Assembly: GCA_035573675.1 (NCBI GenBank)
Contig: DATMAB010000027.1
Span: forward strand, 124,001-188,000
Reading direction: 5' to 3'
Origin: Terriglobales bacterium
GTDB taxonomy: Bacteria; Acidobacteriota; Terriglobia; Terriglobales; Acidobacteriaceae
Length of the DNA: 64,000 bases
Shown here: piece by piece, positions 10,789 to 18,616 of the stretch
Position numbering within the stretch: the stretch's first letter is position 1
Layout: every line of letters starts with the position of its first letter
Notes under the pieces: model-generated
The model's input: the letters and a program-made list of their open reading frames with translations, nothing else
Database searches by the model: none
Told to the model about the DNA's origin: nothing
Made by a program: the position numbers and the translations under genes

Positions 10789-11721
10789 GTGGTCAGCGGA
10801 ACCAAGATCGGGGCCGAGATCGGCGTCAGCCGCTCCGCCGTCTGGCGCTTCATCCAGCAACTGCGCGCGCTGGGGGTCGAAGTGGCCGGACACCCCACCA
10901 CCGGCTATCAGCTGAAGAAGGTTCCGGATCTGCTGCTGCCCGAAATCCTCGCGCCGCTGGTCAAGGGCACCATGTTCGCGAAACATCTGCATCACTACTT
11001 CCGCGTCGGCTCGACCAACGAGGCTGCGCTTGCAGCGGCGGCCGCCGGTGAGCCCGCCGGCAGCGCCTTTCTCGCCGAGGAGCAGACCGCCGGCCGCGGG
11101 CGCGGCGGCCACGGCTGGCACTCGGAAAAATCCGCCGGCATCTACTGCTCGGTGCTGCTGCGTCCCGCCATGTCGCCTGCCGAGGTCCTCGGGCTTTCGC
11201 TCGCGACCGGCCTCGCTGTGCAGGCCGCTGTGGAGCAGGTTACCGGTCTGCGCGGCGACCTGCGCTGGCCCAACGACCTGCTGCTCAACGGCAAGAAATT
11301 CTGCGGCATCCTGGCGGAAATGAATGCGGAGGCGACGCGAGTGCGGCATGTGGTGGTCGGCATCGGCATCAACGTCAACCATGACTCCTTACCTTCCGAC
11401 CTTCGTGCGACAGCGACCTCGCTGCGCCTGGAAGCCGGGCATCCGTGGTCGCGCGTGGAGCTGGTGGCGGCTTTGCTAAAATCGCTGGACCGGGAGTACC
11501 GCGCGCTCGAAGGCGTCGAAGCGACGGCGGCACGGGAAGCGGTGCTGCGCCGCTTCGAGGAACGGTCCTCGTACGCTCGCGGCAAGCCGGTGCACGTGGC
11601 CGAAGACGGCGGCTACGAAGGCATCACCGACGGGCTCGACCCGCGCGGCTTCCTGCGCGTGCGCACCGAGAAAGAGTGGCGCACGGTGCTCTCCGGCACC
11701 GTCCGCGCCCTGGAGTCCTGA
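10789..11721 (+). CDS. birA: Biotin--[acetyl-CoA-carboxylase] ligase / biotin operon repressor type
   Basis: The enzyme activates biotin to biotinyl-AMP and attaches it to the biotin carboxyl carrier protein. Visible are a winged-helix DNA-binding domain (IGVSRSAVWRFIQQLRALG), the ligase core with STNEAA, EEQTAGRGRGGHGW (biotinyl-AMP loop), LRWPNDLLLNGKKFCGIL and VVGIGINVNH, and a C-terminal SH3-like domain. GTG 10789 is the first standard start. However, the same frame is open back to 10669, and its translation (GRLGRIVRLLSDHAT) supplies the missing first helix of the winged helix, with no ATG, GTG or TTG. The true start is therefore probably non-standard or displaced. The gene lies 8 nt before coaX. 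Confidence 0.93.
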   Translation: MVSGTKIGAEIGVSRSAVWRFIQQLRALGVEVAGHPTTGYQLKKVPDLLLPEILAPLVKGTMFAKHLHHYFRVGSTNEAALAAAAAGEPAGSAFLAEEQTAGRGRGGHGWHSEKSAGIYCSVLLRPAMSPAEVLGLSLATGLAVQAAVEQVTGLRGDLRWPNDLLLNGKKFCGILAEMNAEATRVRHVVVGIGINVNHDSLPSDLRATATSLRLEAGHPWSRVELVAALLKSLDREYRALEGVEATAAREAVLRRFEERSSYARGKPVHVAEDGGYEGITDGLDPRGFLRVRTEKEWRTVLSGTVRALES

Positions 11722-11728
11722 GCCAGCC

Positions 11729-12580
11729 ATGCTGCTTGTCCTCGACGTCGGCAACACAAACACGGTGCTCGGCCTGTTCGCGCCTGGGGCCGGCAGTGCC
11801 GATGCCGAGGCACCTCATTACGAGCAGCTCATCGCCCACTGGCGCGTCGAGACCAACCGCAGCCAGACGGTGGACGAATACGGGGTGCTCTTCCGCAACC
11901 TGTTCGCGCTGGACGGCCTGGAGGTGGCGCAGGTGCGCGGCATCGTGATCTCCTCCGTCGTTCCGCCGCTCGATTCCACCTTGCGCGAAGTCTGCGAAAA
12001 ATACTTCGGCGCGCGGCCCTTGTTCATCGAACCCGGCGTGAAGACCGGCATGCCGGTGGTGACCTATAACCCGTACGAAGTGGGCGCCGACCGCATCGTC
12101 AACGGCGTGGCCGCTTTCGCCAAATACGGCGGGCCGTGCATCATCGTGGACTTCGGCACCTCCACCAACTTCGATGCGGTCTCCAAGAAGGGCGAATACC
12201 TGGGCGGCGTGATTGCGCCCGGCCTGGGCATTTCCGCGGAAGCGCTCTTCCAGCGCACGGCGCGGCTGCCGCGGGTGGATATCCGCAAGCCGGAAAAAGT
12301 CATCGGCACCGATACCGTGAGCTGCATGCAATCCGGCCTGTACTACGGGTACCTCGGGATGCTGGACGGCATCCTCGAGGGCATGCTCGCCGAGCTCGGC
12401 CGCGAGAGCAAAGTCATCGCGACCGGCGGGCTGGCGTCGCTCATGGCCGGCGGCTCGAAACACATCACCGTGGTCGATGACTGGCTCACCCTCGAAGGTC
12501 TGCGCATCATCTGGGAGCGCAACCAGGCAGCTCGTGCCGGCGAAAACGCGCGCAAGGCCGCTTCCTCCCGCCGCTCCTGA
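11729..12580 (+). CDS. coaX: Type III pantothenate kinase
   Basis: This 283-residue enzyme phosphorylates pantothenate in the first step of CoA synthesis. It belongs to the acetate/sugar kinase fold: N-terminal phosphate motif MLLVLDVGNTNTVLGLF, YNPYEVGADRIVNG, IVDFGTSTNFDAVS (catalytic Asp region), GGVIAPGLGISAEALF and a C-terminal VIATGGLA motif. Type III enzymes resist feedback by CoA (family knowledge). It follows birA closely and probably shares its transcript. panB and panC, which make the substrate, lie at 43.4-45.3 kb. Confidence 0.95.
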   Translation: MLLVLDVGNTNTVLGLFAPGAGSADAEAPHYEQLIAHWRVETNRSQTVDEYGVLFRNLFALDGLEVAQVRGIVISSVVPPLDSTLREVCEKYFGARPLFIEPGVKTGMPVVTYNPYEVGADRIVNGVAAFAKYGGPCIIVDFGTSTNFDAVSKKGEYLGGVIAPGLGISAEALFQRTARLPRVDIRKPEKVIGTDTVSCMQSGLYYGYLGMLDGILEGMLAELGRESKVIATGGLASLMAGGSKHITVVDDWLTLEGLRIIWERNQAARAGENARKAASSRRS

Positions 12581-12584
12581 CCCC

Positions 12585-13277
12585 GTGGAGAACTACTTCA
12601 ACTACTTCACGGAGATCGAAGAGCATTTCCAGAAGCGCCGCGGCACCGTGCTGCTGCTCTCGACGCTCGACTGGGCGCTGATCGAGAGCTGGAAAGAAGC
12701 CGGCATCCCGCTGGAAGCGGTGCTGCGCGGCATCGACGCGGCCTTCGACCGCTACGACCGGCGCCCCTCGAAGACGCGCAAGGTGAACTCGCTGGCCTTC
12801 TGCGCGCAGGAAGTGCTGGCCGCCGCCGAAGAGATGAAGGAAGCGGCGGTCGGCATCGCCCGGCCGGAAGTGGAATCTGCGGGCTTCGAGCCGGCCCGTG
12901 TGGCGGCCTTTTTGAAGGCAAACGCAGCAGCACTCGAGGGCGCCGCGCTGCCGGATTCGGTGCGGCCGGCGGCGCAGGAGGTTGCACGCACCCTGCGCGA
13001 GCTGGCTGCGGGATTCGACGAGGCCGGCCGCTCAACCGCACTCGAAGACCTGGAGCGGCGCCTGACGGTACTCGAGGACAAGCTGTTCGCGGTGCTGCTG
13101 GCGGCCACACCGGATGACGAGGTCATGGCCACGCGCGCGCAAGCTGAGCGCGACCTGGCTCCCTACCGGCGCAAGATGTCCGGCCCGCAGATCGAGCAGC
13201 TGCAGCGCCAGTACATGCACAAGCGCCTGCTCGACCGCCACAAGCTGCCACGCCTGAGCCTGTTCTATCTGACCTAG
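12585..13277 (+). CDS. Conserved-looking helical hypothetical protein
   Basis: I start at GTG 12585, 4 nt after the coaX stop, because the sequence becomes protein-like there (VENYFNYFTEIEEHFQKRRG). Longer forms overlap coaX in another frame. The 230 residues are mainly helical and charged, with LSTLDWALIESWKEAGIPLEAVLRG near the start and RKMSGPQIEQLQRQYMHKRLLDRHKLPRLSLF at the end. No signal peptide, membrane segment or catalytic motif is seen. It is the last gene of the nadC-birA-coaX cluster. Function unknown. Confidence 0.75.
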   Translation: MENYFNYFTEIEEHFQKRRGTVLLLSTLDWALIESWKEAGIPLEAVLRGIDAAFDRYDRRPSKTRKVNSLAFCAQEVLAAAEEMKEAAVGIARPEVESAGFEPARVAAFLKANAAALEGAALPDSVRPAAQEVARTLRELAAGFDEAGRSTALEDLERRLTVLEDKLFAVLLAATPDDEVMATRAQAERDLAPYRRKMSGPQIEQLQRQYMHKRLLDRHKLPRLSLFYLT

Positions 13278-13298
13278 ACGAGGCTGGTTCCGAGGCCC

Positions 13299-13335
13299 GG
13301 TCTGTACCAGTTAGGATACCCACCCCTACCCCTTG
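13299..13335 (-). repeat. G-rich module, left border of the helicase island
   Basis: Read on the minus strand this is AGGGGTAGGGGTGGGTATCC, then TAACTGGTACAGACC. The G-rich part with TATCC closely matches the ribosome site of the small CCCH-GSPA gene (63014-63036), and the GGTACAGACC end recurs in inverted orientation at 17050-17059. The two copies bracket the AT-richer helicase gene. Confidence 0.45.
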
Positions 13336-13351
13336 TTCGGCTTCTCTCGCG

Positions 13352-16300
13352 TCAGTTGTGGCCGACGTTGCGCGTGCCCTTGCAGTTCGGGTCGGAGCAT
13401 TTGAGGTATACGCCATACCGCGCGCGAACTGCCAGCATCGGCTGCCCGCACTCTGTACCGTCTCGCCCGGGACATGCCACATCTGTGCGCAATGAATCAC
13501 CCCGACGGATGGAATAATGTTCTCGACATCGTGGATAGTTCGAACATCCTACAAATACCCCGTGCGGGCCTCGCTTAAGCACCATTGGATGGCCGCAGGC
13601 GCATTTGCGATCCGTCTGAATTGGACGGCGGGTTCCTGGCTCGACTTCCGCTTCGCTGCCGAACTTGTGGAGAGTGATGAGCTCCTCACAGGTCCTGGCA
13701 AACGGCAGCCGCCGCATATGCTCCGTGCTGCGTCCTTCGCTTTGAGAAAGTATGTTTAGGCTTCCTTCCCAAGCGATCTCTCGGTCTATGAATGCGAATT
13801 TTTCGTGAAGTCCCCGCCGTTCCACAATCTCGATGCCGACTCGCTTGAATTCCTCGAAAACTAGCTCGGCCTGCCGGAACATATCGCCTTGTTGTTCACG
13901 CAAGGTTCTTGTAAAGACGCGAATATCAACATCATCCGTATTTTTCGAGCGGAACAGATTAAGGAATTGCTGAGCGCGGCTGGCGGTTAAGAAAGGCGAG
14001 ACGATGATGATTTCCCGCTTTGCCTTGCGTAGATCGGCGAAGAAGGCCGCATAGAAGTTGCGTTCCGTATACAAAGCGCTATCGTTCGGGTCAATCTTGT
14101 CGTCGTGCGGGTCCAGGAGTGCTGCCCAACGCTCCAATTCAGCACAGGAAAAACCATCGACGACCGTTCGAGAATCGAGGATTCTCCCGCGTTCGCAGGA
14201 TTCATTCAGCACCCTTATCAGAACCGCATCCCCACTAAGCTTTGATTTCAAGTACTTGAGATTCGCGACGATGGCAAGCTGAGACTTGGGCCGGGTAATC
14301 GACACATTGATGAGTTTTGCTGCCTGGCTAGTAAGGTCCGTGCCATCGACCAGGCCCGAAGGCCCATAACGAGGCATCGGGCCTTCTGCAACATCGAAAA
14401 TGATTGCTTCCTCTTCAAGCCCTTGAAAGCGGTGAACCGTCGAAACCTTGATTCGCCGCAACTTCGTATCACCGGTATCGTCCAGCATCATCTTGATCAG
14501 TCGCGCTTGCACTGCGTAGGGCGAGATAATCCCGAGATCCTCGATTCCAGCCTGCACCGCTCGTCTCGCCAACTCCGTCGAAACAACCGCGCTGTAGAGG
14601 TTGTAGCGGCCACCTTGTTCAAGCCGGCTGCTCCACGGGTTGACGGACGACACATCGTAGACAGCCAGAGGCGTGTCGCCGAGAGGGGACTTCTCCAGGA
14701 AATCGCGAGTCTCTTGGAGACAAGTATCAGAAACGGAATCGATGAGCTTGCCTCCGTAGACGATGGCATTTGGCAGACGTGAGATTTCGGGATGCATCCG
14801 ATATTGCCGACGCAACATCGTGACGCGAGCCTCGGGTCGACCTTGGTCCACGGCTTGCTGTATGCCTGCTTGGTTGAATATGTCGCGCGCTAGCCACTTC
14901 CTGGCCATTTCGCAGCCGGTCTCTTGTTCCGCCTTGCAAATCGGAGGGAGCTGTCGAAAATCACCGACGATAATTGCCTTTTTCGACGCTCGGCTCGCTG
15001 CAAAATAAACACTTGGCATCGGAGCCATGCTTGCCTCATCGATGACCAGAGCATCAAAGCTCTGGTCATCGAGTTGCTTCGAAATGGTCGCTTTCGTGAG
15101 GCTAGTCGCGATCACCTTTGCTTCTCGCAACACTTTCGCAAGCAGCGCCTCCAGTTCAGCCTCGATTGTGCGGATCTGCGCGAGAAGGTCATTTTCCATC
15201 TCCTCGGCTTGGGCGATCTTCGTTTCGAGCGTAGCAGGACTGACCCCATGACGGGATAAGAGTCTCTCGCCTTCAGTCTCGGCTTTGGCCTGATCTTGGT
15301 GTGCGCGAGTGATGGCTGACCGCAGTTCGTTTTGCTTGGACACGCGAGCAGCAGCACCACGGCGCAGGACTCCAATCTCTGTTTCAATCCTGGCGGCAGC
15401 GATTTGCAGCTTCTCGGGATTCAATCCATAGAAGAAGCGCTTCACCTTGCCAGCGGTTAAGGACTCGTTGAGCTTGACCTTTATCTGGGAGAGATCGTTT
15501 GAGAGCTGCTTTTCACGAGCTGTCGCCTGAAATTGCTCTTGCGTAGACCGCTCCAGATTTGCAGCCAAATCAGCATGTGCTCGCCGGGCCGCATCCCTTC
15601 GGGCGAGAAGCACCTCTATCTCACGCAACGTGCCGAGGGACAAACGTACCTGGGTCAATTCGCGATTAAGCGAATTGACCCGATCCCTCAGAGCCTTTCC
15701 GAGCTTTTCGACGATCTTTTCGGGATCGACCATCGGCGGTAGCTCGACGTTCCCACTCTTGTTGCCGAACCGAACCAGCTTCCCGCTGTGATAATCCTCT
15801 GAGTCCTTCATTAACTCTGCGGCATGTCGAATTGCATGGTCGGTTGCCACATTTGTGTGGGAGGCCACCAGCACACGCAAATTCTGGCGAACCAGAGCCG
15901 CGATCAAGAACCCAATCATCTGTGTCTTGCCAGTGCCAGGCGGACCCCAAATGAAATGCACGTCGCTTCCGAAAACACGTCGGATCGCGTCCCGTTGCTC
16001 GTCATTTAGCTGGCAATCTGAGATCGGCAGATTCAACTCGCCATTTTCTAGTCCTACGGTTGCAGAGGCGAACCCGAATAGACGTAGTGCAAGCTTCGAG
16101 TCGAGAGCGCGCTCTCCGTTGAGAACCTCTTCATATCTTTTGCGAAGCGCCTCAAGCAAATACCAAAGATTTGTGATTAGCCGTGCCTTAGTAATGGTTT
16201 GGCCGAAATCATGTTCGATTCCGACGGCGACCTCGCTGCCTTGAACCGAAATGATCTGGCCGGCAAATCTCGCGCTTCCGATCGCCACCTCGGCTGGGGC

Positions 16301-16564
16301 GTCATCCATGACGATCAGCGGACTCTCGGTCGTGAATACATAGACGAAGAGCGGTCCCTCACGTCGAACAAAAACACCGTCGTAGACGGTGACGATTGAG
16401 CCGCCTCGGCCCTTCTTTATAGCGTCGATTTCTTCAGCAAGGGCCAGAATGAATTCCTGAATGAGCGACCTGTCGTCGACGCTCGCGGCTCTAGCTACAG
16501 CGGCGGCTGACCGGGGTGGCGCCGCGCCGCTTTGTTGACTGAAATTGCGTCGTGCAGAGCTCAT
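13352..16564 (-). CDS. Superfamily 1 helicase with coiled coil, PLD nuclease motif and two zinc ribbons (Mokosh type II-like)
   Basis: I choose the ATG at 16564 (MSSARRNFSQQSG); the frame is open to 16882 but that extension does not look protein-like. In 1070 residues: an N-terminal domain (about 30-180), Walker A GPPGTGKT 207-214, a long coiled-coil insertion (about 290-480), Walker B VIDEAS 507-512, GDFRQLPP 534-541, QYRMHPEIS 587-595, HRFQGLEEEAI (about 711-721) and NVSITRPKSQL 753-763, all typical of UPF1/COG1112 helicases. A PLD motif follows (H920, K922, D927, GSLN 934-937), then two topoisomerase-type zinc ribbons (C988, C990, C1007, C1013 and C1031, C1039, C1056, C1061). A helicase joined to one PLD domain is the plan of the anti-phage protein MkoC; the ribbons are an addition. 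Base composition is visibly less GC-rich than neighbours, suggesting transfer. Confidence 0.88.
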   Translation of the reverse strand: MSSARRNFSQQSGAAPPRSAAAVARAASVDDRSLIQEFILALAEEIDAIKKGRGGSIVTVYDGVFVRREGPLFVYVFTTESPLIVMDDAPAEVAIGSARFAGQIISVQGSEVAVGIEHDFGQTITKARLITNLWYLLEALRKRYEEVLNGERALDSKLALRLFGFASATVGLENGELNLPISDCQLNDEQRDAIRRVFGSDVHFIWGPPGTGKTQMIGFLIAALVRQNLRVLVASHTNVATDHAIRHAAELMKDSEDYHSGKLVRFGNKSGNVELPPMVDPEKIVEKLGKALRDRVNSLNRELTQVRLSLGTLREIEVLLARRDAARRAHADLAANLERSTQEQFQATAREKQLSNDLSQIKVKLNESLTAGKVKRFFYGLNPEKLQIAAARIETEIGVLRRGAAARVSKQNELRSAITRAHQDQAKAETEGERLLSRHGVSPATLETKIAQAEEMENDLLAQIRTIEAELEALLAKVLREAKVIATSLTKATISKQLDDQSFDALVIDEASMAPMPSVYFAASRASKKAIIVGDFRQLPPICKAEQETGCEMARKWLARDIFNQAGIQQAVDQGRPEARVTMLRRQYRMHPEISRLPNAIVYGGKLIDSVSDTCLQETRDFLEKSPLGDTPLAVYDVSSVNPWSSRLEQGGRYNLYSAVVSTELARRAVQAGIEDLGIISPYAVQARLIKMMLDDTGDTKLRRIKVSTVHRFQGLEEEAIIFDVAEGPMPRYGPSGLVDGTDLTSQAAKLINVSITRPKSQLAIVANLKYLKSKLSGDAVLIRVLNESCERGRILDSRTVVDGFSCAELERWAALLDPHDDKIDPNDSALYTERNFYAAFFADLRKAKREIIIVSPFLTASRAQQFLNLFRSKNTDDVDIRVFTRTLREQQGDMFRQAELVFEEFKRVGIEIVERRGLHEKFAFIDREIAWEGSLNILSQSEGRSTEHMRRLPFARTCEELITLHKFGSEAEVEPGTRRPIQTDRKCACGHPMVLKRGPHGVFVGCSNYPRCREHYSIRRGDSLRTDVACPGRDGTECGQPMLAVRARYGVYLKCSDPNCKGTRNVGHN

Positions 16565-16865
16565 CTGTGCCGGTAAGTTTCTCTCCAAAACCCAAAATCT
16601 GCCAGCGAGAAGTCTGTTTCCTATGCTGTGCCTGCGGCAGGCTTCTCTGCGGCTAGTGGGTGAAAGCGGGTGCGGTCGCCTCCCGGACGTGCAGGAACTG
16701 GTCGGCAGGAGCTTCAGCGAGGCCTGAAATGCAGGGAGCGCTTCCATTGCTACGCGGCATGCACAGATTTGCTTTCCTTGCCCAACTTTGACGATTCTCC
16801 ACGGCCCGACCACCAGCACGATGTCAACAGAGCCTCTCGGTCTCAAACTTACAGGCAAATTTCTC

Positions 16866-17062
16866 TTGACAAATAGCAGCACAATGATATAATTGCGTGT
16901 TCGGCATATGCCGAGGGCTAAGTCATTGTGGTTCAGGATTTTGCCTATAAGCTCTTTGAAATCAGGATTTTGCCCGACCCAAACCCGCCAACCCGTTTGT
17001 TTCTAGGATCTTGCGAAAAAATACCGGGGGGAGGGGGTCTGACAAAGGGGGTACAGACCAGG
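16866..17062 (+). promoter_or_regulatory. Consensus promoter plus orphan G-rich leader
   Basis: TTGACA (16866-16871), a 16-nt spacer and TATAAT (16888-16893) form a perfect sigma-70 promoter pointing right. A perfect palindrome TCGGCATATGCCGA (16901-16914) sits at the expected start point. Downstream are two 29-nt units (TAAGTCATTG at 16919 and TAAGCTCTTTG at 16948, each followed by GGATTTTGCC), a third GGATCTTGC at 17006, and GGGGGGAGGGGG (17026-17037). No start codon with a usable frame follows. The layout matches the leader of the small gene at 62693-63013, so this looks like a leader that has lost its gene. The gap 16565-17240 holds no other gene. Confidence 0.6.
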
Positions 17063-17110
17063 CACATTCCCTGACACTGCAGAGGAGCAAGGCCTCAGTC
17101 GGCGTGGCTC

Positions 17111-17186
17111 GGGATGACAAGATCCGGATAGGCCTCGTGCGGCGCGGCTGAAGCCGCGCCCTTTCAAGGCAGGATGTCAACAGAGC
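17111..17186. repeat. REP-like hairpin element, copy 2, beside a GGATGAC repeat
   Basis: GGCGCGGC-TGAA-GCCGCGCC (17141-17160) is a perfect 8-bp stem followed by CTTTCAAGGCAGGATGTCAA and CAGAGC. It is the inverted match of the element at 4767-4820. A fragment ATGTCAACAGAGCC also occurs at 16821-16834. GGGATGACAAG at 17111-17121 belongs to the GTCATCC repeat family. Confidence 0.6.
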
Positions 17187-17240
17187 ACCGAAACAGGCCT
17201 CGCGGGCGGGAGATGCATCCCTATACACTCAGAGACCTCG

Positions 17241-18560
17241 ATGCGCCTCACGGTGGAAAAGCTGATTTACGGCGGCGATGGCCTGGCCCGCCTGCCGGCC
17301 GACGAGCACGGCCGCGGCAAAGCCGCCTTTCTCCCTTTTGTCGCGCCGGGCGAGCAGGTGGAAGCCGAGCTGGTGGAAGACAAGCCCGGATTCGCGCGGG
17401 CGCGGGCCCGAGAGATCGTCGCACCGGCGCCCGAACGCATCACGCCGGCCTGCCCGTACTTCACGCGCTGCGGAGGGTGCCACTACCAGCACCTGGGCTA
17501 CGAAGCGCAACTTGCGGCCAAAGTCGAGATCCTGCGGGAAACGCTGCGTCGCACGGCGAAGCTGGAGTGGAGCGCTGAGATCCGTGCTCACGCCTCGCCA
17601 CCCTGGGAGTACCGCAACCGGACGCGGCTGCGGGTGCGCACCGCGCCCGAGTTCGCGCTGGGCTACAACCGCTTCGGCTCCTCGGAACTCGAGCCGGTGG
17701 AGAAATGCCCCATCAGCTCGCCGCTGGTGCAGCGCGGGATCGGAGTGATGTGGGAGCTGGGCCGCGCCGGACGTGTCCGCGAGGGCATCCGTGAAATCGA
17801 GTTCTTCGCCGATACCGACGACGCACGCATGCTGGTCACGCTGCTGGCCGATGCGCGCATCGAGACCCCGGCAGAAGCCGACGGATCGCTGGCCGAAGCC
17901 ATGCGCAGCGCGCTGCCCAGCGTGGTGGGCGTGGTAGTGGCTCCCGCGCGACCGGTCTCCGCCGATCCCTGGGAAGCGTCCGATGCGCCGCCGAGCGCGG
18001 TGTTCGGCGCCGCCGCCCTTGCCTGCACCGTGCGCGGCAGGGAGTACCACGTGGGCGCCGGGTCGTTTTTTCAGACCAATCGTTTCCTTGCCGGCACATT
18101 GGTCGAGACCGCGTTGAAGGACCGGAGAGGAGCATTGGCGTTCGATCTCTACGCGGGGGTCGGTTTGTTCACGGCGCCGTTGGCAGCACAGTTCGAGCGC
18201 GTCGTAGCGGTCGAATCTTCGACGGCAGCCTGCCGCGACCTGCGGCACAATGCTCCCGCGAACGTGAAGTGGCGGGAAACGACGGCGGCGGAGTTTTTGG
18301 AGCGTGCTACGGCCCGGCCGGATTTCATCATCGCGGATCCGCCGCGCGCCGGATTGGGAGAAAAGGTCGCGCGCGCACTGGGCGAGCTGGCTGCGCCGCG
18401 GCTGACGTATGTCTCCTGCGATCCGGCGACGCTCTCGCGGGACCTGCGCCTGCTGCTAGAATCCGGTTACCGCGTGGAGGAAGTCAGCGTGCTCGACCTC
18501 TTCCCGCAGACGTTCCACATCGAAAGCGTCGTGCAGTTGGTCTTCGTCAAGGGCCTGTAG
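17241..18560 (+). CDS. rlmD: RNA (uracil-5-)-methyltransferase, RlmD/RumA family
   Basis: This 439-residue SAM-dependent enzyme makes 5-methyluridine, most likely in 23S rRNA. It has an N-terminal TRAM domain (about 1-60), a [4Fe-4S] ligand set C71-x5-C77-x2-C80 plus C156, a Rossmann core with FDLYAGVGLFTAPLA (SAM loop) and DPPRAGLG, the catalytic Cys at 393 in YVSCDPATLSRDL, and the base Glu at 428 in FHIESVVQL. The exact site could be rRNA or tRNA; the iron-sulfur ligands favour the RlmD/RlmC type. Confidence 0.9.
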   Translation: MRLTVEKLIYGGDGLARLPADEHGRGKAAFLPFVAPGEQVEAELVEDKPGFARARAREIVAPAPERITPACPYFTRCGGCHYQHLGYEAQLAAKVEILRETLRRTAKLEWSAEIRAHASPPWEYRNRTRLRVRTAPEFALGYNRFGSSELEPVEKCPISSPLVQRGIGVMWELGRAGRVREGIREIEFFADTDDARMLVTLLADARIETPAEADGSLAEAMRSALPSVVGVVVAPARPVSADPWEASDAPPSAVFGAAALACTVRGREYHVGAGSFFQTNRFLAGTLVETALKDRRGALAFDLYAGVGLFTAPLAAQFERVVAVESSTAACRDLRHNAPANVKWRETTAAEFLERATARPDFIIADPPRAGLGEKVARALGELAAPRLTYVSCDPATLSRDLRLLLESGYRVEEVSVLDLFPQTFHIESVVQLVFVKGL

Positions 18561-18616
18561 TTCCCGGTTCCGATCCCAGGGTGCAGTAGGAAGTCGAGAA
18601 GCCATCCGGCTCGGTT

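Noticed and set aside
12477-12584. Extended start of the hypothetical gene inside coaX
   Set aside because: It overlaps coaX by 100 nt in another frame with low-complexity translation; GTG 12585 follows the coaX stop closely.
16565-16882. N-terminal extension of the helicase to ATG 16882
   Set aside because: The added 106 residues look like translated non-coding DNA (Arg/Ser/Pro-rich, no conservation pattern), and part of it overlaps a dispersed-repeat fragment at 16821-16834.
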